Below, piece by piece: positions 17,861 through 26,541 of a stretch of 64,000 bases of DNA. The stretch covers positions 7,549,786 to 7,613,785 of the forward strand of contig NZ_JAGIOO010000001.1 of assembly GCF_017876755.1 (NCBI RefSeq), given 5' to 3'. Made by a program: the position numbers and the translations under genes. The DNA comes from Crossiella equi. Lineage in GTDB: Bacteria > Actinomycetota > Actinomycetes > Mycobacteriales > Pseudonocardiaceae. Numbering within the stretch: position 1 is the stretch's first letter; every line of letters starts with the position of its first letter. The notes below the pieces were generated by a model. It made no database searches, was not told the origin of the DNA, and worked only from the letters and a program-made list of their open reading frames with translations.

Positions 17861-18688
17861 TCAGCCGTTGAAGACGTCCGGGTCCGGGCCGGTGCGGCGG
17901 TCCTGGTTGAGGCCGGTGATCGCGGCGACCTCGTCGGCGGAGAGCTCGAAGCCGAAGACGTCCAGGTTCTCCGCGATGCGGGAGGGGGTCACCGACTTCG
18001 GGATGACCACGTTGCCCAGCTGCAGGTGCCAGCGCAGCACGACCTGCGCCGGGGTCTTGCCGTGCGTGGCGGCGATCTTGGCCAGGGTGGCATCGTCGAG
18101 CAGGCCGCCCTGGGCCAGCGGGCTCCAGGCCTCGGTGGCGATGCCCAGCTCGTGGTGCTTGGCGCGCAGCGAGGCCTGCACCAGGTGCGGGTGCAGCTCG
18201 ATCTGGTTGACCGCCGGGACCACACCGGTGGCGTCGATGACGTCGGCCAGGTGCCGCTCCTGGAAGTTGGACACGCCGATGGCGCGGACGCGGCCGTCGG
18301 TCAGCAGCTTGCCAAGCGCTTTCCACGACTCGACGTACTGGCCCTTGGCCGGGCACGGCCAGTGGATCAGGTACAGGTCGAGGTAGTCCAGCTTCAGCTT
18401 GTCCATGCTCGCGTCGAAGGCCGACAGCACGCTGTCGTAGCCCTGGTCGGCGTTCCACACCTTGGTGGTGATGAACAGCTCGTCGCGGGCGATGCCCGAG
18501 CCGGCCAGCGCGGCGCCCACCCCGGCCTCGTTGCCGTAGATGGCCGCGGTGTCGATGCTGCGGTAGCCCGCCCGCAGCGCGTGCGTGACGGCCGCCTCGG
18601 TCTCCGCGTCCGGCACCTGGAACACGCCGAAGCCCAGCTGCGGCATGGCCACCCCGTTGTTGAGGGTGATGGACGGGACCTTGCTCAT
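17861..18688 (-). CDS. Aldo/keto reductase (AKR5-like, 2,5-diketogluconate reductase type)
   Basis: This 275-residue (alpha/beta)8 NADPH reductase carries the full catalytic tetrad Asp46, Tyr51, Lys76 and His109 (in DTAAIYGNE, TKVWN and LIHWP). The NADPH-binding IPKSVTPSRI lies near residue 230. It reduces aldehydes or ketones to alcohols; the substrate is not defined. It is the last gene of the leftward MFS-SDR-AKR operon, which is divergent from a MarR regulator, so it probably takes part in an inducible detoxifying response. Confidence 0.9.
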   Translation of the reverse strand: MSKVPSITLNNGVAMPQLGFGVFQVPDAETEAAVTHALRAGYRSIDTAAIYGNEAGVGAALAGSGIARDELFITTKVWNADQGYDSVLSAFDASMDKLKLDYLDLYLIHWPCPAKGQYVESWKALGKLLTDGRVRAIGVSNFQERHLADVIDATGVVPAVNQIELHPHLVQASLRAKHHELGIATEAWSPLAQGGLLDDATLAKIAATHGKTPAQVVLRWHLQLGNVVIPKSVTPSRIAENLDVFGFELSADEVAAITGLNQDRRTGPDPDVFNG

Positions 18689-18734
18689 GGTGCGAAATCC
18701 TTTCGTGGGGCCAAAAATCAGGTGCTGGCGAGGA

Positions 18735-19520
18735 TCAGATGACCGGGAGCAGGCCGCCCTCGACGCGCAGCGCGGCGCCGGTGGTGGCCGAGGCCAGGTC
18801 CGAGGAGGTGTAGACGATGAGGTTCGCGATCTCCTCCGGGCGGATCAGGCGCTTGATCAGCGAGGTCGGCCGGTCGTTGGCCATGAACTCGCGCTCGGCC
18901 TGCTCCCAGGGCAGCTCCGGGTAGAGCTCGGCGATGAAGGTGCGCACGCCCTCGGTCAGCGTCGGGCCGGGCAGCACGGTGTTCACCGTGACGCCGGTGC
19001 CCGCGACCTCCTGGGCGAACCCGCGCGCCACCGACAGCTGCGCGGTCTTGGTCATGCCGTAGTGCACCATCTCGCTGGGGATCATGGTGGAGGACTCCGA
19101 GCTGACGAACACCGCCCGGCCCCAGCCGCGCTCGGCCATCCGCGGCAGGTAGTGGCGGCTCAGGCGGATGCCGGAGAGCACGTTCACCTGGAAGAAGCGC
19201 AGCCAGTCCTCGTCCGGGATCTCGAAGACGGGCTTGGGCTCGAAGATGCCGGTGTTGTTGACCAGGATGTCCACGTCGGGCAGGTTCGCGACCAGGTCGT
19301 CCGCGCCCTCGGCGGTCGCGATGTCCGCGGCCACCCCGGTCACCTTGGACGAGCCGGTCTGCTGCTTGAGCTTCTCCACGGCCTCGTCCACCCGGCCCTT
19401 GCCGCGGCCGTTGACCACGACGTCGGCGCCCGCGTTCGCGAAGCCCGCGGCCACCGCGAAGCCGATACCGCTGGTGGAGCCGGTGACGAGTGCGGTGCGC
19501 CCGGTCAGGTCGATCTTCAT
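18735..19520 (-). CDS. Short-chain dehydrogenase/reductase (classical SDR)
   Basis: The 261-residue protein has the classical SDR features: TGSTSGIG cofactor motif at residues 14-21, NNTG near 88, catalytic Ser in FVSSES and YGMTK (YxxxK). The Asn-Gly-Arg after beta-2 favours NADP(H). It lies 46 bases upstream of the aldo/keto reductase and 34 downstream of the MFS gene, so all three are probably one transcript. Confidence 0.88.
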   Translation of the reverse strand: MKIDLTGRTALVTGSTSGIGFAVAAGFANAGADVVVNGRGKGRVDEAVEKLKQQTGSSKVTGVAADIATAEGADDLVANLPDVDILVNNTGIFEPKPVFEIPDEDWLRFFQVNVLSGIRLSRHYLPRMAERGWGRAVFVSSESSTMIPSEMVHYGMTKTAQLSVARGFAQEVAGTGVTVNTVLPGPTLTEGVRTFIAELYPELPWEQAEREFMANDRPTSLIKRLIRPEEIANLIVYTSSDLASATTGAALRVEGGLLPVI

Positions 19521-19554
19521 GAGTGACTGTGCCTTTCCCGTGTGTCGGTGGGGT

Positions 19555-20757
19555 TCAGCTGTGGGAGAGAGCCGGGGACGTGGTGAGGTCCCCGGTGGTC
19601 ATCGTGCTGCGGTGGCGGCGGTCCAGCCACCCGGAGAACAGCGCCACCGCGAGCCCGGCGACGGTCAGCGCGCCGCCGATCCAGTTCGGCGCCGTGTAGC
19701 CCAGGCCCTGCTCGATGGCCAGGCCGCCCAGCCACGCGCCACCGGCGTTGCCCAGGTTGAACGCGGCCACGTTGGCCGCCGAGGCCAGCGCGGGCGCCCC
19801 CGCCGCCTTGGTCAGTACCCGCATCTGGAGCGGGGCAACCGTGGCGAACCCGGCGATGCCGAACAGGGCGATGGTGATGGCCGAGCCGAGCTGGGAGTGC
19901 GCGGTGAAGGTGAAGGTGAACAGCACCGCGGCCAGCGCGGCCAGGATCACGTACAGGCTGGGCATCAGCGAGCGGTCCGCGGCCTTGCCGCCGAGCAGGT
20001 TGCCCACGAACAGGCCGCCGCCGAAGAGCACCAGCAGCCAGGTGACGGTGCCGGACTCGAAGCCCGCGACCTGCGTCATCATCGGCGCGATGTAGGTGAA
20101 GGAGGCGAACACCCCGGCGAAGCCCAGCGCGGTCATCACCAGTGCCAGCCACACCTGCGGCAGCCGGAAGACCGCCAGCTCCTTCCTCAGGCCGCCGCTG
20201 TCCTGAGTGGACTGCACGCGGGGCACCAGGGTGAGGATGCCCACCAGGCCGATGACACCCAGCAGGGTGACCGCCCAGAAGGTGGAGCGCCAGCCGAGCT
20301 GCTGGCCCAGCGCCGTGCCCAGCGGCACGCCGAGCACGTTGGCCGCGGTCAGGCCGGTGAACATCATGGCGATCGCGGAGGCGCGGCGGTCCGGCGCGAC
20401 CAGGTCGGCGGCCACCACCGAGCCGACGCCGAAGAAGGCGCCGTGCGAGAGGGCGGCGACCACGCGGCCGGTCATCAGCAGGCCGTAGCTCTCGGCCAGC
20501 GCGGAGACCACGTTCCCGGCGATGAACAGCACCATCAGGCTGACCAGGATCGTCTTGCGCGGCAGCTTCGAGCCGAGCGCGGTGAGCAGCGGTCCGCCGA
20601 CCACCACCCCCAGGGCGTACCCGGAGATGAGCAGGCCCGCGGCCGGGATGGTGACACCGAAGTCGGCCGCGACCTCGGGCAACAGCCCCATGATCACGAA
20701 CTCGGTGGTGCCGATGGCGAAGGCGCTGATCGCCAGGGCGAGCAGAGCGACGGGCAT
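19555..20757 (-). CDS. MFS efflux transporter (AraJ / Cmx-like, DHA1)
   Basis: ATG 20757 follows GGGAG. The 400-residue protein has 12 predicted membrane segments. It opens with the DHA1 signature FAIGTTEFVIMGLLPEVA, and has GGPLLTALGSKLPRK (motif A region) and GRVVAALSHGAFFGVG. These match AraJ and the Cmx/YdhP group that export sugars, chloramphenicol or other small compounds. As first gene of an operon with two oxidoreductases and a divergent MarR gene, it is likely an inducible exporter. Confidence 0.9.
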   Translation of the reverse strand: MPVALLALAISAFAIGTTEFVIMGLLPEVAADFGVTIPAAGLLISGYALGVVVGGPLLTALGSKLPRKTILVSLMVLFIAGNVVSALAESYGLLMTGRVVAALSHGAFFGVGSVVAADLVAPDRRASAIAMMFTGLTAANVLGVPLGTALGQQLGWRSTFWAVTLLGVIGLVGILTLVPRVQSTQDSGGLRKELAVFRLPQVWLALVMTALGFAGVFASFTYIAPMMTQVAGFESGTVTWLLVLFGGGLFVGNLLGGKAADRSLMPSLYVILAALAAVLFTFTFTAHSQLGSAITIALFGIAGFATVAPLQMRVLTKAAGAPALASAANVAAFNLGNAGGAWLGGLAIEQGLGYTAPNWIGGALTVAGLAVALFSGWLDRRHRSTMTTGDLTTSPALSHS

Positions 20758-20795
20758 GACCCAACTCCCAAGTAGTCCGCAACTTACGGCGTTCA

Positions 20796-20836
20796 CAATA
20801 ACCCGCGTCTGAGATAGTTGCAAGCGCTGGTTATTG
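20796..20836. promoter_or_regulatory. Inverted repeat in the MFS/marR divergent promoter
   Basis: CAATAACC (20796-20803) and GGTTATTG (20829-20836) are exact inverted copies 25 bases apart in the 153-bp intergenic region. The region is AT-rich compared with its surroundings. The site is a likely binding place for the adjacent MarR protein, perhaps as two half-covered operators. Confidence 0.5.
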
Positions 20837-20910
20837 CATGGGCTGTATGATGGACTCAGTCAGGCGGCCCGCGCAAGTCGTGCGGGCCGGAGCCGGGGAG
20901 AGGACGAGCC

Positions 20911-21357
20911 ATGGGACTGGCCGACGACGCGGTCGAGGCGAGGGCGCAGGGCTGGCGCACGCTCGCGGCGCTGCACGGTCGCATCGAGGACAAGCTGGAG
21001 CGCGCGTTGCAGCGCTCGCACGAGCTGTCCGTCCGGGAGTACAGCGTGCTGTCGATCCTGGCGCTGCAGGACGGGTGGCACATGCGGATGAACCAGCTGT
21101 CCACCGCGGTGGTGCTGAGCCAGTCGGCCACCACGCGCCTGGTCACCAGGCTGGAGGAGCGCGGGCTGCTGGAGCGTTACCTGTGCCCGACGGACCGGCG
21201 GGGCATCTACACCGAGGTCACCAAGGCCGGGCAGGAGATCGTGGAGTCCGCGCGCCCGGTGCACGACACGGCGCTGGCCGAGGCGCTGGCGGAGGCGGAG
21301 GCCCTGCCGGAGCTGGCCCCGCTGGTGAAGGTCCTGGAGAACGCCTGGACCCCGTGA
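20911..21357 (+). CDS. MarR family transcriptional regulator
   Basis: This 148-residue winged-helix protein has the MarR core: LSVREYSVLSILA, recognition helix VLSQSATTRLVTRLEERG and wing DRRGIYTEVT. It is divergent from the MFS-SDR-AKR operon and most likely represses it until a small phenolic or other ligand binds. Cys177-type redox cysteines are absent; the single Cys (CPTDRR, start of the wing) could sense oxidants. The 3' end forms one arm of the terminator. Confidence 0.9.
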   Translation: MGLADDAVEARAQGWRTLAALHGRIEDKLERALQRSHELSVREYSVLSILALQDGWHMRMNQLSTAVVLSQSATTRLVTRLEERGLLERYLCPTDRRGIYTEVTKAGQEIVESARPVHDTALAEALAEAEALPELAPLVKVLENAWTP

Positions 21358-21373
21358 CGGATCGGGGTCCAGG
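21344..21373 (+). terminator. Terminator overlapping the marR stop codon
   Basis: A perfect 11-bp stem, CCTGGACCCCG/CGGGGTCCAGG, with an 8-base loop that contains the TGA stop (21355-21357). Confidence 0.75.
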
Positions 21374-21423
21374 CGGTGTGCTGCTGTCCCGGGGCGATGG
21401 CGGCCGCACCCGGGGCGGGGGTG

Positions 21424-21846
21424 TTACGCGACGCCGGGCAGGTTCTTGACCTGGTCCCGGTACTCCTCGGGGGAGAGCATGTGCGCGGGCCACTCGGTCA
21501 GACGCACGCGCACCAGCCAGGACCGCTCGGGGTCGTTGGAGCACAGCAGCAGCGAGGGGTCGTCCAGGACCTTCTGGTTGACCTCCAGGATCTCGCCGCT
21601 GACCGGCGACCACAGGTCGCTGCACACCGTGGTGGAGGCGATGAGGCCGCAGCGCTCGCCGGCCTCCAGGTGCGCCCCGCGCGGGGGCAGGCTGAGGTAG
21701 CGCACGGTGCCCAGGCAGCGCGAGGCGGGCTGGGTGATGCCGAGCTTGACGCCGTCGTCGCTGAAGGAGATCCAGGCGTGGTCGGCCGTGTAGTCGAACC
21801 GCTCCGGTATGTCGGACAACTCCGTGTACAGGTCTTTTACCGCCAT
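21424..21846 (-). CDS. Glycine cleavage H-protein-like protein lacking the lipoyl lysine
   Basis: This 140-residue lipoyl-fold protein has the GcvH layout: FDYTADHAWISF at residues 18-29, then GITQPASRCLGTVRYLSLP and SDLWSPVSGEILEVN. In true GcvH the lysine of ESVKAASD carries lipoate; here the matching segment is ASTTVCSD and the lysine is Thr73. It therefore cannot be lipoylated at the usual site and cannot act as the normal aminomethyl carrier. No gcvT or gcvP is nearby. A carrier or regulatory role outside glycine cleavage is likely but undefined. Confidence 0.8.
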   Translation of the reverse strand: MAVKDLYTELSDIPERFDYTADHAWISFSDDGVKLGITQPASRCLGTVRYLSLPPRGAHLEAGERCGLIASTTVCSDLWSPVSGEILEVNQKVLDDPSLLLCSNDPERSWLVRVRLTEWPAHMLSPEEYRDQVKNLPGVA

Positions 21847-21873
21847 GGCGAGGGACGGTAAAACACCTGACAC

Positions 21874-22669
21874 TCGGTAGCCAAGTCATGCTCGGTCTGT
21901 TGTGAGATCGTTTAACCTGCATTTCGAAACCCTTGGGTCTCAGCAAACGGTTGCCGCCAGGTTTCCGCAGTTCACCGGGTTGCTCTGTCCGTGTTGTGCG
22001 CTTTGTCACCCTCAAGTCCACTTCGAGTTTGTTGGGGCGACCCAGCGTGTGTGCCCAGACCGTCGCCCATCGGTGATGGGCCAGGTCATGCCATGTCCGG
22101 GCGCCCCGGTCGCCGAGCTCGCGGAGGTACCAGGGCAGGTCGCCGTGGCCGTGCGGCTGCGCGTAGGCCATGGCCGCCGGGCGAACGCCTGGTCGGGCTC
22201 GCCGCGGGAGGCGAACAGTCCGACCGAGGCGAGGAAGTCCGGGATCCGCTCCGGCCGCTCCGGCGCCAGGCCCCGGTCCCGTTGGCGGGCCGGGCAGCCC
22301 GCGGTCTGTTTGGTCACGAACGAGGGCCGGTCCGGCGCGGGCACCTCGCGCGGCGGCGCGATCCGGTGCGGGGCGGCCAGCGCGGCGGCCTCGACGACGA
22401 GCCCGTGCCGGGGCGGTGACGACGGCCACCCCGGGCCGTGGCGTGGCCTCGTCGCCCACCACGCGCCGGAACTCGGCCTCGGTCGTCGCCGCAGGCAGCG
22501 CGGCCGCAGTCCTCCCGCGCGGCACGCCAGCCCGTCCCGCCCGCACATGTCTTCAGGTTTTCGACAGCCGCCACCGGGAACGCGCGCCCGGTCGCCCCGC
22601 GTTTGTCCGGACGACCACACCAGAAACCCCGGCGCCGGGGAGTGCAGACCCCGGCGCCCCCACGCGGAG
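21874..22669. other. Region without an intact gene; probably a decayed minus-strand gene
   Basis: About 800 bases. On the minus strand, separate frames carry protein-like stretches with good composition: TEAEFRRVVGDEATPRPGVA near 22480-22420, DRPSFVTKQTAG near 22340-22300, and LPWYLRELGDRGARTWHDL near 22160-22100. No single frame joins them. This looks like a frameshifted, decayed gene, but I could not name the family. Bases 21847-22010 are relatively AT-rich and may hold the promoter of the GcvH-like gene. Confidence 0.3.
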
Positions 22670-22675
22670 GTGCCC

Positions 22676-23419
22676 GTGCTGTCTCCCGAGGTCCCCCCAG
22701 CCCCGGCGGAGCCACGAGGCCCCTCCGCCGCGGCGGCGCCCACCCCGCTCCCCGTACGGGCCCCGGGCGCCGCCGCCACCCCGTCCACCCTGACCTCCCT
22801 GGGCCTGGTCCTGGCCCTCGCCGGGGTGGCCCTGATCGGCCTGCTGGACCTCCTGCCGGCGACCTCCCAGTTCCACCGCACGATCAGCCAGTACGCCCTC
22901 ACCGACGCCCGCTGGGCCTTCGACCTGGCCCTGCTGTCCCTGGCCGCGGGCTCGGCCGCCATCCTGGTGGCACTGGTCCGCAAGGGCCTCACCCGCCCGA
23001 CGGGCCCGGCCGCGATCTTCCTGGCCCTGTGGGTGCTCGGCCTGGTGATCGTCGTCCTGTTCCCCAAGCACAACTGGACCATCGGCCCGAGCCTGTCCGG
23101 CGACATCCACCGCATCGGCAGCGCCCTGGCCTTCTTCGGCCTGCCCCTGGCGGCACTGCTGCTGGCTCGTCCGTGGCGCCGGGATCCGGAGTCCGCCGGG
23201 TACGCGACGGTCGTGCGGTGGCTGGGCATCGGTTCGCTGCTGTGGTTCCCGCCGATTGTCGCGGTGATCGCCTACTACGGGCCGCAGGGCGTGGCGTGGT
23301 GGGAGTTCTTCCCGCTCGGTCTGTGGGAGCGCCTGCTCGCGGCGACCGAGGTGGCCGCGGTGGTGGCCATGGGGTTGTGGGCACGTAAAGTGGGCCAAGA
23401 GCGGTCTAATTTTGCCTAG
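22676..23419 (+). CDS. DUF998 family membrane protein
   Basis: GTG 22676 lies 5 bases after CGGAGG; GTG 22670 is an alternative. The 247-residue protein has a Pro/Ala-rich cytoplasmic N-terminus (1-40) and six predicted membrane helices with the DUF998 hallmark HRTISQYALTDARWAFDLAL and FPKHNWTIGPSLSGDIHRIG. The DUF998 family is widespread in actinomycetes and of unknown function. The 3' end runs into the AT-rich promoter region of the type VII substrate genes. Confidence 0.8.
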   Translation: MLSPEVPPAPAEPRGPSAAAAPTPLPVRAPGAAATPSTLTSLGLVLALAGVALIGLLDLLPATSQFHRTISQYALTDARWAFDLALLSLAAGSAAILVALVRKGLTRPTGPAAIFLALWVLGLVIVVLFPKHNWTIGPSLSGDIHRIGSALAFFGLPLAALLLARPWRRDPESAGYATVVRWLGIGSLLWFPPIVAVIAYYGPQGVAWWEFFPLGLWERLLAATEVAAVVAMGLWARKVGQERSNFA

Positions 23420-23588
23420 GTAATTTGGCAAATAATTGACTCGGCAAGAATTTGTGTAGTGCCTTTGGGGGCAACCGCTGCCTCTTTTGAATGAATTGTT
23501 TTACTCGGCTCCTTGGATCAGGGAGTGCTGTCGCACATTGCGGGCTACTGTTACCGAGAGCGGTTCGTCGACCTCGGGGGGTAGTCGG

Positions 23589-23918
23589 GTGAGCGAGGAG
23601 CTGCGGGTTCGGGTGGACCGTGATCAGGTGCTTCAGGTCTGCGCGATGTTCGAGAACGAGGGGCGACGTCTGTCCGTGGAGCTGCGGCAGCTACGGGACA
23701 GGTTGCGTGTCGTGCCTTGCGCCGATGATCCGGTAAGCAAGGATGTCGCACTGGTATGCGAATGGAAGATCAAGGGCGCGCCCAATTCGATCTTCGGGCA
23801 GTATCTGAGGTTCGCGGACAACCTGAAGGCCGCCGCCGACCAGCTCAAAGCCGCGGCGCACGCCTATGGGTTCACCGATGAGGACATCAGCGGCGCGTTC
23901 ACGAGGTACCGGCGATGA
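23589..23918 (+). CDS. Type VII secretion WXG100/EspC-like small helical protein
   Basis: GTG 23589 is preceded by GGGGGG at 8 bases. The 109-residue protein is all helical with a long amphipathic first helix (about 5-40) and a second one (about 75-98, NLKAAADQLKAAAHAY), the size and shape of ESX substrates. There is no exact WxG; the turn region has CEWKIKGAP. It overlaps the DUF3558 lipoprotein gene by 4 bases (ATGA) and is followed by a PPE-like gene, a common Pseudonocardiaceae substrate set. Confidence 0.6.
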   Translation: MSEELRVRVDRDQVLQVCAMFENEGRRLSVELRQLRDRLRVVPCADDPVSKDVALVCEWKIKGAPNSIFGQYLRFADNLKAAADQLKAAAHAYGFTDEDISGAFTRYRR

Positions 23919-24526
23919 GGGCCGTGCCGTCCGCTGTCCTGGTACTCGTCGTGGGCTGCGCCGCCGGGTGCACCGTGACCGCCTCGGGTACCCCGGCGCC
24001 GCTGGACTCCTCGTCCGCCGTCGCCCAGGCGAAGGCGCTGGTTGCCAACCGGCCCAAGGAGATCCGGCTCGACGGCGTCGGCGCGGAGCAGGTGTGCGCG
24101 CTGCTCACCGAACCGCAGCGCCGCAACCTCGGCATCGAATGGGTCCAGGCGGATCCCTCGGACGGCCGGGGCCGGGACAAGTTCCGGAACAAGGGGTGCT
24201 CGTTCGAGAGCGGCACCGCCCCGCCCCGCTACGGGTACGCGATCAGCCCGGTCACCCAGGAGGGCGCGGACGTGTGGCTGCGGCCCGGTGCCACCAACGT
24301 GGAGGCGCAGCTGGTCACCGTGGCCGGGTACCCGGCGGTGCGCAACCGGCTGCGCGGGGACGAGCGGGCCTGCTTCGTCGACGTCAGCGTCGCGGACGGG
24401 CAGCGGCTGGGCATCCAGTACTCCTTCGACTCCAGTCCGGTCACCGAGACCGAGGAGCAGGTGTGCCGCAAGGCGCTGGACGCCGCCGAGCTGATCACGC
24501 GGAACCTGGTGCGGCAACAGGGGTGA
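23915..24526 (+). CDS. DUF3558 family lipoprotein
   Basis: The 203-residue protein begins with a lipoprotein signal peptide (VLVLVVGCAAGC, lipid Cys at 15 or 19). A DUF3558 domain follows, with paired cysteines (about residues 61, 94, 150 and 184). DUF3558 lipoproteins are typical of Pseudonocardiaceae and often sit beside type VII secretion substrates. It is probably anchored to the outer face of the membrane; the function is unknown. Its ATG overlaps the upstream stop (ATGA). Confidence 0.85.
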   Translation: MRAVPSAVLVLVVGCAAGCTVTASGTPAPLDSSSAVAQAKALVANRPKEIRLDGVGAEQVCALLTEPQRRNLGIEWVQADPSDGRGRDKFRNKGCSFESGTAPPRYGYAISPVTQEGADVWLRPGATNVEAQLVTVAGYPAVRNRLRGDERACFVDVSVADGQRLGIQYSFDSSPVTETEEQVCRKALDAAELITRNLVRQQG

Positions 24527-24550
24527 GCCAGGGGTGAGGGGGGATCGGGA

Positions 24551-25750
24551 GTGAGTCAGGGGCCGAGCATCCGGTACAACCGGTTCGAGGGGGTCGAGCT
24601 GGCCCAGAAGTACGCGTGGGTGCAGAACGGGCCCGGCAGCGGGGCGGTGGAGGGGACCACCCAGGTGTTGCGGGAGGCGCACGAGCTGGTCGCCCAGGCC
24701 CACCAGCGGGTGGTGGGCTTCCTCGCCCGGCTCGGCCTGTCCTGGGAGGGGGCGGCGGCCGAGGCGATGATCCAGGCCGGGGACGAGGCGGTGCGGTGGG
24801 CCGAGGGCTCCCTGGAGGTCACCGCGGCCAGCCTGGAGCGCATCGCCGTGCACGGGGTGGACTTCGCCGAGACCAAGCCCCGGATCGCGCCGCCGGAACC
24901 CGTGGTGGACCTCAAGCAGATCGCCGTCGGGGTGTTCAGCCCGCTGGTGCTCGTCGCGCTCGGCGAGGACCCGTTGAGCCGCCTGGCCGACAACAAGGCC
25001 AAGGACGACGCGGCCAACCGCGCGCTCTACGCCTACGAGCAGTCCGCCCGGGCCGGCATCGAACCGCTGCCCGCCTTGCCGGACCCGCCCGCGATCGCCC
25101 TGGACGTGGTCGGCGTGGTGCCACCGCGGCAGCCGCGCGAGCCGCGGTTGCCCGGGGGTGGTGATCCCGGGCTGGTCCGGCCGGGTGTGGACCCGGACCG
25201 GGAACGGGGGACCGGGCCGGGACAGCCCGGGGTGACACAGCCCGGCGGGACGCAGCCCGGCCGGGAGACGACCGAGGTGGCGGGCGCGGTGCCCGGCGGT
25301 GCGACCCCGGGCGGGCCCGGAACGGTGCCCAGCGGGAGCCCGGGAGCGATGGTGCCCGAAGCGGGCGGCCGGTCCGGTGGCGCCAGCGGGTGGCTCGGCG
25401 GCGGGTTCGGCCCGGGCGCGGGCGGACTGGGGGCCGGGGGAGTGGTCGGGCTCGGTGGTGCCGGTGGCGCGGGCGGGTATCGCGGCAACGGTGCTGGTGC
25501 ATCCCCGCACACCCCGGTGCCGCGTGCGCCCGCGCCCCGTACTCCCGCGCCGCCCGGTGGCGGGGCGGGAGTGCCCGGGGGCAAGGCCGGTGTGCCGGGG
25601 ATGCCGGGTCCGGTGCCCACGCCGCCCGGTGGGCGGGCGGAGGACGACCTGGAGCACACCAGCAGGTTCCGCAAGCTCAGTGACGAGATCTACGGGCTCG
25701 ACGACCTCCCCAGCGTGCCGCCGCCGGTGATCGGGGAGGGGGAGTCGTGA
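24551..25750 (+). CDS. PPE/WXG-like type VII secretion substrate with Gly/Pro-rich tail
   Basis: GTG 24551 starts a 399-residue protein. Residues 1-180 are helical, with LSWEGAAAEAM at about 74 as the WxG/PPE-like turn. Residues 185-365 are Gly/Pro/Ala-rich and low in complexity. The C-terminus has DEIYGLDDLPSVPPPVIGE, which contains a YxxxD secretion motif (YGLDD) and the PPPVIGE ending seen in many actinomycete T7SS effectors. No enzymatic toxin domain is visible. Its 3' end overlaps the convergent gene at 25690 by 61 bases. Confidence 0.7.
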   Translation: MSQGPSIRYNRFEGVELAQKYAWVQNGPGSGAVEGTTQVLREAHELVAQAHQRVVGFLARLGLSWEGAAAEAMIQAGDEAVRWAEGSLEVTAASLERIAVHGVDFAETKPRIAPPEPVVDLKQIAVGVFSPLVLVALGEDPLSRLADNKAKDDAANRALYAYEQSARAGIEPLPALPDPPAIALDVVGVVPPRQPREPRLPGGGDPGLVRPGVDPDRERGTGPGQPGVTQPGGTQPGRETTEVAGAVPGGATPGGPGTVPSGSPGAMVPEAGGRSGGASGWLGGGFGPGAGGLGAGGVVGLGGAGGAGGYRGNGAGASPHTPVPRAPAPRTPAPPGGGAGVPGGKAGVPGMPGPVPTPPGGRAEDDLEHTSRFRKLSDEIYGLDDLPSVPPPVIGEGES

Positions 25751-26466
25751 GCCGGGGGTAAGCCGCGCGGGCCGTCGAAGGCCAGGTAGTGCGGTGGCAC
25801 GTCGGTGTTGTGGACCGCCGAGACGAGCCTGGCCAGCGGGCCGACCAGGCGGACCGCCTCCTCGATCTCGTCCGGGTGGCGGGCCAGCCACCAGGCCACC
25901 GCGCTGCCCGGGTCCCGCAGCGCGCTCTCGGTGAGGTACTGGCGCTGGTCGCACTCCCACTCGCGTTCGGCGGCCCAGGCCAGGCGTTTGCGGCGCAGGC
26001 GCGCCAGGTTGGCCACCAGGGCCAGGTCCTCGGCGTCGGCGGACAGCCCGATGTCCTCGCCCCAGGACTGCACCCAGCCCCCGGGGTCGGACTGCGGGGT
26101 GCCCAGCTCGGCGGCCAGCTCGGCGTTGACGCGCTCGCCGTCGGTCAGCTCGGCCACGCCGGTGATGGCCATGGCGCGGTGCAGCACGGCGTTCACCGCC
26201 ACCCCGGCGGGGTTCGGGTGCCGTGGACCGTCCGAAGTGGACACCAGGCGCCACCGCACCGTGCAGGAGAAGCTGAAGCTGAACTCCGCGGTCGCGGTCG
26301 GCACCCGGCAGGCGCTCACCTCGTACCGCGCCACCTCCGCCGCCGTCACGGGCAGGGGCGCGGGAACCACGCCCCCCAGCTCCTTCTGCAACTGCCGGGA
26401 CCGCCACCAGGTTCCCACCCCGGCGAAAGGCCCGACGGGACGCCGGGCCTCCGTGGATCCGGTCAT
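25690..26466 (-). CDS. Uncharacterised protein B, possible SPFH/band-7-like fold
   Basis: ATG 26466 follows AGGAGGG. This 258-residue protein is a paralogue of the next gene upstream (26597-27397). Both have a beta-rich N-terminal half ending in (L/F)HRAxAIT and NAELAAELG, then a long charged helix (here LRRKRLAWAAEREWECDQRQ) and the sequence LRDPGSAVAWWLARHPD. The order, strands followed by a long helix, resembles SPFH/band-7 proteins, but without a membrane anchor; this is a weak call. It is the last gene of the crp-cyclase-STAND operon and has its own Crp-type palindrome 76 bases upstream. Confidence 0.5.
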   Translation of the reverse strand: MTGSTEARRPVGPFAGVGTWWRSRQLQKELGGVVPAPLPVTAAEVARYEVSACRVPTATAEFSFSFSCTVRWRLVSTSDGPRHPNPAGVAVNAVLHRAMAITGVAELTDGERVNAELAAELGTPQSDPGGWVQSWGEDIGLSADAEDLALVANLARLRRKRLAWAAEREWECDQRQYLTESALRDPGSAVAWWLARHPDEIEEAVRLVGPLARLVSAVHNTDVPPHYLAFDGPRGLPPAHDSPSPITGGGTLGRSSSP

Positions 26467-26541
26467 GGCACGACCCTCCTGCTTCTGCCGTCGGCAATCG
26501 GACCCGCGGAGGCAGTCTCGCCGCACCCACGCCTGGCGAAC

